This document shows, in pieces, positions 1-5,216 of a stretch of DNA of 5,216 bases. The position numbers and the translations under genes are program-made. The DNA lies in assembly GCA_020056865.1 (NCBI GenBank), contig JAGVGX010000102.1, positions 1 through 5,216 of the forward strand, given 5' to 3'. The notes under the pieces were generated by a model, which did no database searches, was not told the DNA's origin, and saw nothing but the letters and a program-made list of their open reading frames with translations. Source of the DNA: Desulfobacterales bacterium. Lineage in GTDB: Bacteria; Desulfobacterota; Desulfobacteria; Desulfobacterales; BuS5. Every line of letters starts with the position of its first letter. Positions within the stretch are counted from its first letter, which is position 1.

Positions 1-1
1 A

Positions 2-265
2 TTTGCTTTCCCTGGATTTCCCAAAGATTATCTTTGTCTGGTGCTTGGGGTCAGTACCATTCCTTTTAAAGCATTTATTATCCTTGCTTCAATAGGACGC
101 ATGCCTGGGACATATATGCTTAGTCTTCAGGGAGCTTCATTGTTTGAAAAAAATTACCCGGTACTTATCGCGGTTTCAATTTTTTGCCTTGTTTTTATTT
201 TGATTGCATACAAATATAGGGAAGATTTGTACAGATGGGTTGAACGACTCAACTGCAACAGATGA
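2..265 (+). CDS. DedA/VTT-family membrane protein (TVP38/TMEM64-like), C-terminal part only
   Basis: This is the 3' end of a gene that enters from the left edge; 87 residues are visible before the TGA stop. The reading frame is open from base 2, so the GTG at 41 is an internal codon and not a start. The fragment begins with FPGFPKDYL, then a hydrophobic stretch, then IGRMPGTY (residues 31-38) and a Gly (44). This matches the conserved end of the VTT (SNARE-associated/DedA) domain, where a PGTPKD-like motif is followed by GR-x-PGT. A last transmembrane helix spans about residues 53-70 and is followed by a short charged tail (KYREDLYRWVERL), probably cytoplasmic. Members of this family are inner-membrane proteins, several of them implicated in lipid flipping or membrane homeostasis, but the substrate cannot be told from this fragment. 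It lies 57 nt upstream of the next gene on the same strand. The family call is fairly sure; the subfamily is less so. Confidence 0.8.
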   Translation, partial: FAFPGFPKDYLCLVLGVSTIPFKAFIILASIGRMPGTYMLSLQGASLFEKNYPVLIAVSIFCLVFILIAYKYREDLYRWVERLNCNR

Positions 266-311
266 TGACATATTGGCACAATTGAGTATAGCATACTGCG
301 TATGAAATGAT

Positions 312-317
312 GGGAGG
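312..317 (+). promoter_or_regulatory. Ribosome-binding site that fixes a TTG start
   Basis: GGGAGG lies 5 nt before the TTG at 323. The frame is closed by a TGA at 308-310, and the ATGs at 307 and 310 are in other frames. The first in-frame ATG is codon 32, about 90 nt further on. The Shine-Dalgarno sequence therefore supports TTG as the true initiation codon. Confidence 0.7.
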
Positions 318-322
318 TAACG

Positions 323-1384
323 TTGACTTTTTGGCGTGTTCGGGAAGAACTAAGCAATAAAGCCAGGTTAAGACGTTCTTATTATGAACTTTTAAGAGAT
401 GATCTTGATCAATTTATGTTGCAGTATGCTCTTGTTGATTCGTATAATAATTTCGTAACGAACAACATTGCCTACCCTTTTGTTGAAAAAAGAGAACTCA
501 AGCCCCGTGCACGGATCCCCGATGTTGAATATGGGTATCACAATTCGTTTCTTGTTATTTTTACAGAAGGGACAATTACTAACGACCATAAAAAGTACAT
601 ACGATTTTTTACCGATAATAAAACCACAAAGACCAATCTGTTTCATTCCAAAACGATTTTGCATTTAGATAAGTTTGATAGAACCCATAAATATCTAGAC
701 TCTGTGAACTTTTATGACTTTTTGAAGGGGATGCTTCCTGTCGATTATGCGTTGCTGCTCCAGAGCGAGCCGAGCCGTGCTTCTAAGAATCGATATTCCA
801 TTTCTCATTTTCATGTTAGAATTGACTGGCCTATTGTTGATGCTGCTGAAGATTTAGCAAAAAATTTGCGTTATATATCAAAAGATATTTATGAAAAAGG
901 TGATAAATACGCAGAAGATATCCAGAAGAAATATTTTGAATATTATGGTCTGCCGCTTATGGCTGGTGGTAGAAGAACTGCTGCTGTTGTTGCCGCCCAA
1001 TATTTGAAACGGGTCCCTTGCATAACTACTGTTTATGCAGGAAGCAGTGAGTCCCGGTCACTTATCAGGATTTCGGAAAGAGGTGTTTCCAAATGTATTC
1101 TTATGAAGTTTTCTGATAAGGAGATGGAGCAGATTGCACAGGAAAATGGCATTTCTCTTCTATCGTTTAAAAAGAACTATTTAATAGCCCGCGAACAAAA
1201 AGATGGCATCTGTATTTTCCAGGCCATATATTCATATACCAATCATGCCAGACCGCCTGATGACGGGAAGCTCCGAGAGATAAACTCTGATTTTTACTGG
1301 TTATCCGTTACCGGTCAGCATCTTTGTCCAAAACCAGGTGTGTGGAAGTATCCCCCGATTCCTTTAAATGTTATCTATTCTTGA
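323..1384 (+). CDS. Unrecognised 353-residue soluble protein
   Basis: I do not recognise this protein. It starts at TTG behind GGGAGG and ends at TGA. There is no signal peptide and no convincing transmembrane helix, so it is probably cytoplasmic. The N-terminus (residues 5-35) is charged and probably helical (REELSNKARLRRSYYELLRDD). The middle is rich in Tyr, Phe and Lys. Residues 172-207 look like an amphipathic helix (DAAEDLAKNLRYISKDIYEK onward). Next comes a small-residue segment, LMAGGRRTAAVVAAQYL (212-228), then ITTVYAGSSESRSLIRI (235-251). The tail is rich in Pro and aromatic residues (ending WKYPPIPLNVIYS). Four scattered Cys (234, 258, 297, 335) form no metal-site motif. The even coding character along its length and the good ribosome-binding site argue that it is real. 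It sits 57 nt after the VTT-protein gene, possibly in the same transcript, and converges on the pilus-ATPase operon. No function is assigned. Confidence 0.85.
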   Translation: MTFWRVREELSNKARLRRSYYELLRDDLDQFMLQYALVDSYNNFVTNNIAYPFVEKRELKPRARIPDVEYGYHNSFLVIFTEGTITNDHKKYIRFFTDNKTTKTNLFHSKTILHLDKFDRTHKYLDSVNFYDFLKGMLPVDYALLLQSEPSRASKNRYSISHFHVRIDWPIVDAAEDLAKNLRYISKDIYEKGDKYAEDIQKKYFEYYGLPLMAGGRRTAAVVAAQYLKRVPCITTVYAGSSESRSLIRISERGVSKCILMKFSDKEMEQIAQENGISLLSFKKNYLIAREQKDGICIFQAIYSYTNHARPPDDGKLREINSDFYWLSVTGQHLCPKPGVWKYPPIPLNVIYS

Positions 1385-1411
1385 CGGCTTTGTAAGAAGT
1401 CATTCTGCCGT
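1384..1411. other. Bulged inverted repeat between convergent genes
   Basis: ACGGC (1384-1388) pairs with GCCGT (1407-1411), and an inner AGAA (1395-1398) pairs with TTCT (1403-1406) around a GTCA loop. This gives a 9-bp helix with a 6-nt bulge on one side. It lies exactly where transcripts from both directions should end. No T-run follows on either strand, so it is not a standard intrinsic terminator. A role in RNA 3'-end protection or termination is only possible. The rest of the 50-nt gap shows nothing else. Confidence 0.25.
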
Positions 1412-1434
1412 GTTGCACTTCATCACCGACTTGT

Positions 1435-2112
1435 TTACAAACGCCTCATTTCCCTTAACGTGTTATTATATATTTCAAAGAATATTTCGTTTTCAGTTAT
1501 GGCCTTCGGTAATATTTTTATGATATCATTCGTGTGATTGATATGGATAACAAGGTTAACGCTTTTGTTAAAAGCGATCATGTTGTCCATGGTACGGAAT
1601 CTGTTGCTGATAAGTGCAACAAAGATATTTCGTCTTATAGACATGTCCATACGTTCAAGATACACAAGTACGCCGTTTGAATCTGGATTATCGGTATCAA
1701 AATTTTCATTTATTAAAACAAGATCAAATGTTCTATTTCTCAGCTGTATGAGGGCTTCCCTTGTGGTCTCCGCGAAAGTGATACTGTATTCCATAAGATC
1801 TATGGCGGTTGTGATTTTTTTTCTAACTACAGGGTCCTGCTCGCATATAAGGGCGCTTTTCCCCTCTTCTTCAATAAAGTCAAAAGGTTTCCCCTCAACA
1901 TCATCGCTGTAAGACATGTTTTGATTATCCTGGGAATTATTATCGATTTTCAGGTTAGTCAAGTCAGGCAATGTCTCATCAATGGGTGGTCTTGAAACGA
2001 CAGATATTTTGTTGTTACATTTGGGGCATTGAAGGAATGCTGATTTGCTTTCCGGAATTTTATGGTCTGGTATTCTGAATTTGCTTTGGCATTCATTACA
2101 AATAATATCCAT
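1435..2112 (-). CDS. Zinc-ribbon protein with degenerate response-regulator receiver domain
   Basis: This is a two-domain protein of 225 residues. Residues 1-40 form an MJ0042-type zinc ribbon, with C5-x2-C8 and C29-x2-C32 as the likely zinc ligands. Residues 41-84 are a polar, acidic linker. Residues 86-203 look like a CheY-type receiver: a first strand ending in E91/D93 (ALICEQDP), the DLVLIN strand (130-135), and the strand VALIS (165-169), where S169 can match the switch Ser/Thr. The phospho-acceptor Asp is replaced by N135, and the conserved Lys is not apparent in VIHINHTND (188-196). Phosphorylation is therefore unlikely and the domain is probably a protein-binding pseudo-receiver. There is no DNA-binding output domain beyond it. 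The start fits the family's usual MxIxCxxC opening, and a GGAGG (2125-2129) lies 12 nt upstream. It is the last gene of the - strand operon after two pilus ATPases, which suggests a link to pilus control by inference only. Confidence 0.85.
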   Translation of the reverse strand: MDIICNECQSKFRIPDHKIPESKSAFLQCPKCNNKISVVSRPPIDETLPDLTNLKIDNNSQDNQNMSYSDDVEGKPFDFIEEEGKSALICEQDPVVRKKITTAIDLMEYSITFAETTREALIQLRNRTFDLVLINENFDTDNPDSNGVLVYLERMDMSIRRNIFVALISNRFRTMDNMIAFNKSVNLVIHINHTNDIIKILPKAITENEIFFEIYNNTLREMRRL

Positions 2113-2124
2113 GTGTATCAGTGG

Positions 2125-2129
2125 CCTCC
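2125..2129 (-). promoter_or_regulatory. Ribosome-binding site of the zinc-ribbon/receiver gene
   Basis: GGAGG on the - strand lies 12 nt before the ATG, a rather long spacing. It is worth recording because the upstream ATPase gene would have ended at the TGA at 2131-2133, right beside this site, were it not for the tandem duplication at 2150-2195. Confidence 0.55.
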
Positions 2130-2149
2130 ATCATAAACATTTGTATCTA

Positions 2150-2195
2150 TTTTTATTATAACTGGAATCATCGTTTTTTATTATAACTGGAATCA
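2150..2195. repeat. Perfect 21-bp tandem direct repeat, period 25 bp, at the end of the second ATPase gene
   Basis: The 21 bases at 2150-2170 recur without mismatch at 2175-2195, separated by the 4 nt at 2171-2174. Each copy contains TTATAACTGGAATCA on the + strand. Read on the - strand, the right copy encodes the last residues of the ATPase (within VDSSYNKK). The left copy begins with the TGA that stops that gene (2168-2170) and is otherwise non-coding. Because 25 is not a multiple of 3, the second copy is read in a different phase. This looks like a recent tandem duplication. No insertion-sequence ends are present. Confidence 0.9.
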
Positions 2196-3334
2196 ACTTC
2201 AAGGCGTTCAATATCAGAGGTAGCTTCTCCCCTGGCGCTTTTCAGTTCATCGATGCTGCGTGCGACAATGGCTCTGTGAGACGCATAGGCTATGGCGGTT
2301 TCTTGTGTTATCAGCTTTTGATCATACAATGATGCCATGCTGTCGTCAAACGTTGTCATTCCAAATGCCCTGCCTGCCTGTATAATTTCATAAAAGGTTT
2401 TCCCCTCTGATTCGCCATGCAGTATGGAATCCTTAACCCTCAAACTGCTGCATAAAATTTCAAATGCAGCTATGCGGCCGCCGCCTATTTTGGGAAGGAG
2501 TCTTTGCCCGACGATCCACCGAATCGTATCGGCAAGGCGAATTCTGATCAGTTGCTCTTCTTCAGTGTTAAACATGCCGATGATTCTGTTAATGGTTTGA
2601 CCCGCGTCTACTGTATGAAGGGTTGTTAAAACAAGATGCCCTGTTTCTGCTGCGCTTAATCCGATTTCAACGGATTCCCTGTCCCTCATTTCTCCAACGA
2701 GTATAACTTTTGGTGCTTGTCTTAACGCCGCTCTTAAACCATTTGCAAATGTATCAAAATCGGAACCGAGTTCTCTCTGGTTAAAGGTTGATTTTTTTTG
2801 TGGATGTTTATATTCAATAGGGTCTTCAAGCGTGACCACATGGACAGATTTGTTTTCATTTATTTTATCCAGAATCGCTGCTAAAGAAGTGGTTTTTCCC
2901 GACCCTGTTGCTCCGGTAAAAAAGACAATGCCGTTTTTCTCCTGAGCAATTTTATTAAAAACTTCAGGAAGTCCCATGTCTTCTATGGTTGGAATTGTTG
3001 CTTCAAGTCGCCTGAGTACGGAGGAGTAATAGCCCGATTGAGAGAAAATATTTACTCTGAATCGCGCTTTGCCCGGAAGGGTATAAGATAAGTCACATGA
3101 ACCTTTTGAAAGAAGTGTTTCCGTCAGGCGTCGATCACGATTGATAAGGTTCAGAGCAAAAACTTCGGTTTGAAAGGGCGTTAATTCTTTGAAATTAGGT
3201 TTCATATTAACAGGGACAAGTTCGCCGGATGCTTCGACCTGCAAGGTTTTTCCAACAGTCAGATTCAGGTCGGATACATTATAGTGAGAATCAAGCATTT
3301 TTGTTAAAATATGGTCAATTTCCTGTTTCTTCAT
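2168..3334 (-). CDS. PilT/PilU-family type IV pilus ATPase (second paralog)
   Basis: This is a secretion-type (GspE/PilT superfamily) ATPase of 388 residues, expected to form a hexamer on the cytoplasmic face of the pilus machine and to power or assist pilus retraction. The N-terminal PAS-like domain covers about 1-110, with SDLNLTVG (21-28) where PilT usually has SDLHL. The ATPase core has Walker A GATGSGKT (141-148), Asp box VTLEDPIEY (167-175), Walker B ILVGEMRD (211-218) and His box TGHLVLTTLHT (231-241), so it should hydrolyse ATP. The AIRNLIRE-type motif of true PilT is absent; SSLRVKDSILHG (296-307) stands in its place. LRQAP before Walker B and the length recall PilU, but the assignment is tentative. 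The ATG has AAAGAGG (3342-3348) 7 nt upstream. It lies 44 nt after pilT and 55 nt before the zinc-ribbon gene. Its 3' end is shaped by a tandem duplication (2150-2195). Confidence 0.9.
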   Translation of the reverse strand: MKKQEIDHILTKMLDSHYNVSDLNLTVGKTLQVEASGELVPVNMKPNFKELTPFQTEVFALNLINRDRRLTETLLSKGSCDLSYTLPGKARFRVNIFSQSGYYSSVLRRLEATIPTIEDMGLPEVFNKIAQEKNGIVFFTGATGSGKTTSLAAILDKINENKSVHVVTLEDPIEYKHPQKKSTFNQRELGSDFDTFANGLRAALRQAPKVILVGEMRDRESVEIGLSAAETGHLVLTTLHTVDAGQTINRIIGMFNTEEEQLIRIRLADTIRWIVGQRLLPKIGGGRIAAFEILCSSLRVKDSILHGESEGKTFYEIIQAGRAFGMTTFDDSMASLYDQKLITQETAIAYASHRAIVARSIDELKSARGEATSDIERLEVDSSYNKKR

Positions 3335-3378
3335 AATACAGCCTCTTTATAACATGTTAATTCTGAACCTGTTAAAGG

Positions 3379-4461
3379 TTACGCTTCTGTAAAGTCAACC
3401 GGTGGATGTTTTAATAACGGCCGGAATCGTGCCTTGTCGTTTGCTTTTGCATATGCATCGCTAGATGATATCCACCCTTTGTTTAAAAGCTCCATAATCG
3501 CATCATCTAAAAGCTGCATGCCGTATTTTTTCCCTGTCTGAATGGTTGATGGCAACTGATATGTTTTTGATTCACGAATCAGATTGCGTGCAGCAGGTGT
3601 TGCAATTAATATTTCAAGTGCGGCGCACCTTTCTTTTTTATCTATTCTTCTGAAAAGCGTTTGAGATATGACGGCTCTTATTCCGTCTGACAACGTGGAA
3701 CGGACCTGGGCCTGTTCTTCTGATGGAAAAACCTCAATGATTCGGTCAACGGTTTTTGATGCGCTTGTTGTATGTAGGGTTGAAAAAACGAGATGACCCG
3801 TGGAAGCAGCTTCTATGGCAAGGGAAATGGTTTCAAGATCTCGCATTTCCCCAACAAGGATAATATCCGGATCTTCACGAAGTGCGCCTCGAAGGGCCGC
3901 GCTGAATGATTTTGTATGACGGCCTACTTCACGATGATTGATAATACAACCTTTACTTTCATGAACAAACTCAACCGGATCTTCAACGGTAATAATATGG
4001 TCTTTTCGGGTCAGATTTGCCTCATTAATAATGGCGGCAAGCGATGTGGATTTGCCGCTTCCTGTTGGACCTGTTATCAGAACCAGGCCTCTTGGTAATG
4101 ACGCAAGTTTTGATATTACATTGGGAAGCCCCAGTTCACTCGTAGTTGAAATTCTGTTGGGGATTTCTCTGAAAACCGCCGCGACGCCATTGCTCTGCAT
4201 AAAAAAATTGGCACGGTATCGTGCTAATCCCGGTATGTGGTACCCGAAATCAATATCTCCTGTTTCCTCGAAAAGTTTAATTTTATCTTCAGGCGTAATT
4301 TCATATATCATACTTTTTAATTCGTCATTTTCCAGGGTTTTATACTTAATTCTTTCAATGTCCCCAAGTATTCTCAGTGCAGGAGGTTGACCTGCTGCAA
4401 GATGAAGGTCTGAAGCCTTTTGTTCATGCATTAACTTAAAGAAAGCATCAATTTTTGCCAT
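3379..4461 (-). CDS. pilT: Type IV pilus retraction ATPase PilT
   Basis: This is a 360-residue PilT, the hexameric motor that depolymerises type IV pili at the inner-membrane base and so drives twitching motility and related functions. The N-terminal PAS-like domain (about 1-105) carries ASDLHLAAGQPPALRILGDI (16-35), typical of the family. The ATPase core has Walker A GPTGSGKS (131-138), Asp box ITVEDPVEF (157-165), Walker B ILVGEMRD (201-208) and His box TGHLVFSTLHT (221-231). The PilT-specific C-terminal retraction motif is present as AARNLIRE (290-297), differing from AIRNLIRE only in the second residue. The length is close to that of characterised PilT proteins, with a tail slightly longer than usual. 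The ATG has AAGGAG (4475-4480) 13 nt upstream, a long spacing, but no other in-frame start lies near. It sits 38 nt after the DivIVA-domain gene and 44 nt before a second PilT-like gene, so co-transcription is likely. No pilus structural or assembly genes are in the window. Confidence 0.95.
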   Translation of the reverse strand: MAKIDAFFKLMHEQKASDLHLAAGQPPALRILGDIERIKYKTLENDELKSMIYEITPEDKIKLFEETGDIDFGYHIPGLARYRANFFMQSNGVAAVFREIPNRISTTSELGLPNVISKLASLPRGLVLITGPTGSGKSTSLAAIINEANLTRKDHIITVEDPVEFVHESKGCIINHREVGRHTKSFSAALRGALREDPDIILVGEMRDLETISLAIEAASTGHLVFSTLHTTSASKTVDRIIEVFPSEEQAQVRSTLSDGIRAVISQTLFRRIDKKERCAALEILIATPAARNLIRESKTYQLPSTIQTGKKYGMQLLDDAIMELLNKGWISSSDAYAKANDKARFRPLLKHPPVDFTEA

Positions 4462-4499
4462 TGGATTGTCTAAGCTCCTTGTTGAAATTTATATGATGT

Positions 4500-5003
4500 C
4501 TATTCAGCCTGTTTAAGAAGCTTTACTTTGGTGTCAGCTTCATCTAAGGCCTTGCTCTCTTCCTTACCAATGTCAAGTAGTTTTGTGTGTGTTTCGAGAA
4601 TCGAGCGCAGCTTGATCTCAATTTGCACACGCTGACGTCTTAATTCTGTAATATCTTCATGAAGCTGGGAAAGCCGGTTATGTGCCTTGTTCAATATTTT
4701 TTCAGCCTTTACTTCAGCTTCAGCAATAATTATTTCGGCAGTTCTTTTAGCATTTTCTTTCATTTGATCCAGAACGTTTTGTGAATTCAGTATGGCACGC
4801 TTAAATGAATCTTCTCGTTCTTTGAATTCCTGGATTTCAAGTGAAATCCTTTGGATTTTTTTATGTAAGGATCCATTCTCAAGCTGTAAGGATTCAAAAG
4901 CTTCTGCTATCTTTTCCAAAAACACATCCACTTCCTGAATGTCAAAGCCTCTGAATCTTACCTTAAACTGCTGATCACGGATATCAATCGGAGTTGTTTT
5001 CAT
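4500..5003 (-). CDS. DivIVA-domain coiled-coil protein
   Basis: This is a 167-residue cytoplasmic protein with an N-terminal DivIVA membrane-binding motif. TPIDIRDQQF (4-13) is followed by RFRGFD (16-21) and EVDVFL (24-29), matching the family pattern TPxDIxxxxF...FRGFDxxEVDxFL. The rest (about 30-145) is almost wholly charged, heptad-like coiled coil, ending in a short acidic/basic tail. Proteins of this family sense negatively curved membrane at septa or poles and recruit partners. In Gram-negative lineages the partners are mostly unknown. The gene starts 18 nt after the yggT stop, with AAAGG (5016-5020) 12 nt before the ATG. A DivIVA-domain gene beside yggT is a widespread arrangement. What stands out here is that pilT follows, which suggests possible polar or septal placement of the retraction motor, by inference. 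It could equally act in division or envelope growth. Confidence 0.9.
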   Translation of the reverse strand: MKTTPIDIRDQQFKVRFRGFDIQEVDVFLEKIAEAFESLQLENGSLHKKIQRISLEIQEFKEREDSFKRAILNSQNVLDQMKENAKRTAEIIIAEAEVKAEKILNKAHNRLSQLHEDITELRRQRVQIEIKLRSILETHTKLLDIGKEESKALDEADTKVKLLKQAE

Positions 5004-5021
5004 GATATTATCTTGCCTTTC

Positions 5022-5216
5022 TTATTTAAATAGTATGCTGTGGGCTAATCCTTGAAGACTTCCTACCACAAATTTTTGTAAAAATATAATTACCAGAAAA
5101 ACAATGATTGGGGAAACATCTATGCCTCCGAAGTTTGCCGGGATTGTTTTTCGTATTTTATAGAGTACAGGTTCTGTGATATTATAGATAAAACGTACGA
5201 TTGGATTATAAGGATC
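5022..5216 (-). CDS. yggT: YggT-family membrane protein, C-terminal part only
   Basis: The gene runs off the right edge; its last 64 residues are visible, read from base 5216 to the TAA at 5022-5024. The fragment starts DPYNPIVRFIYNITEPVLY (1-19), then has IRKTIPANFGGIDVSPII (21-38), a transmembrane stretch IIVFLVIIFLQKFVV (37-51), and ends QGLAHSILFK. The pattern NPIVRF...TEPVL..IR..IP..GGID.SPI is the signature of YggT (DUF/YGGT family) integral membrane proteins. These are small inner-membrane proteins, often encoded next to proC/yggS and a DivIVA-domain gene, with proposed roles in osmotic tolerance, division or envelope maintenance; the exact function is not settled. Only 18 nt separate it from the DivIVA-domain gene, so the two are almost certainly co-transcribed, and the operon promoter should lie upstream of the window. 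Confidence 0.92.
   Translation of the reverse strand, partial: DPYNPIVRFIYNITEPVLYKIRKTIPANFGGIDVSPIIVFLVIIFLQKFVVGSLQGLAHSILFK

Noticed and set aside
41..265. GTG at 41 as the start of a 74-residue protein
   Set aside because: The frame is open back to the window edge, and residues before the GTG (FPGFPKDYL) belong to the conserved VTT motif, so it is the end of a longer gene.
273..292. TTGGCAC, resembling the -24 element of a sigma-54 promoter or a -35 box, upstream of the 353-residue gene
   Set aside because: At the required spacing from GG (275-276) the -12 GC is replaced by TA (287-288), and no good -10 box lies 16-18 nt from TTGGCA. Only half the promoter is there.
285..297. Small palindrome AGTAT-AGC-ATACT in the gap before the 353-residue gene
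   Set aside because: The 5-bp arms are AT-rich and short, which is expected by chance. There is no second copy and no T-run, so it is supported neither as an operator nor as a terminator.
1538..1912. 124-codon open frame on the + strand opposite the zinc-ribbon/receiver gene
   Set aside because: It is antisense to a protein with clear domain structure, and its translation shows no family features.
3351..3380. AACATGTT palindrome and the AACCT-GTTAA-AGGTT inverted repeat in and beside the gap between the two ATPase genes
   Set aside because: The arms are short and weak, one overlaps the pilT stop codon, and no T-run follows. They do not make a terminator or a convincing regulatory site.
4031..4390. 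119-codon open frame on the + strand opposite pilT
   Set aside because: It lies wholly antisense to the conserved ATPase domain of pilT, has no clear ribosome-binding site and no recognisable protein character. It is a shadow of pilT codon bias.

Overview
The window looks like ordinary chromosomal DNA from a moderately AT-rich Gram-negative bacterium. The gene set (YggT, a DivIVA-domain protein, two tandem PilT-type ATPases and a zinc-ribbon/receiver protein) fits Desulfobacterota (the former Deltaproteobacteria, Desulfobacterales-like). That placement is inferred from gene content and protein character, since there is no rRNA or other phylogenetic marker here. No phage, transposon, CRISPR or tRNA signal was seen.

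Left side, + strand (1-1384): the 3' end of a DedA/VTT-family (TVP38/TMEM64-like) membrane protein runs in from the left edge. After 57 nt comes a 353-residue soluble protein that I do not recognise, which starts at a TTG behind a strong GGGAGG ribosome-binding site. The two may be co-transcribed. A 50-nt gap (1385-1434) then separates two convergent gene sets.

Right side, - strand (1435-5216, transcribed right to left): the order is yggT (5' end outside the window), DivIVA-domain protein, pilT, a second PilT/PilU-like ATPase, and a protein with an MJ0042-type zinc ribbon joined to a degenerate receiver domain. Gaps are 18, 38, 44 and 55 nt and no internal promoter or terminator is evident, so this is probably one operon whose promoter lies beyond the right edge. 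PilT-family ATPases disassemble type IV pili at the inner-membrane base. DivIVA-type proteins bind curved membrane at poles or septa. The pseudo-receiver could be a phosphorylation-independent adaptor. A polar pilus-retraction module under spatial control is a reasonable hypothesis, but it is inference.

The points most worth checking are a 25-bp-period perfect tandem duplication that supplies the stop codon of the second ATPase and seems to have shortened its C-terminus, the loss of the phospho-acceptor Asp in the receiver protein, the lack of the AIRNLIRE-type motif in the second ATPase, and the unrecognised 353-residue protein. I found no clear sign of a wholly new system.
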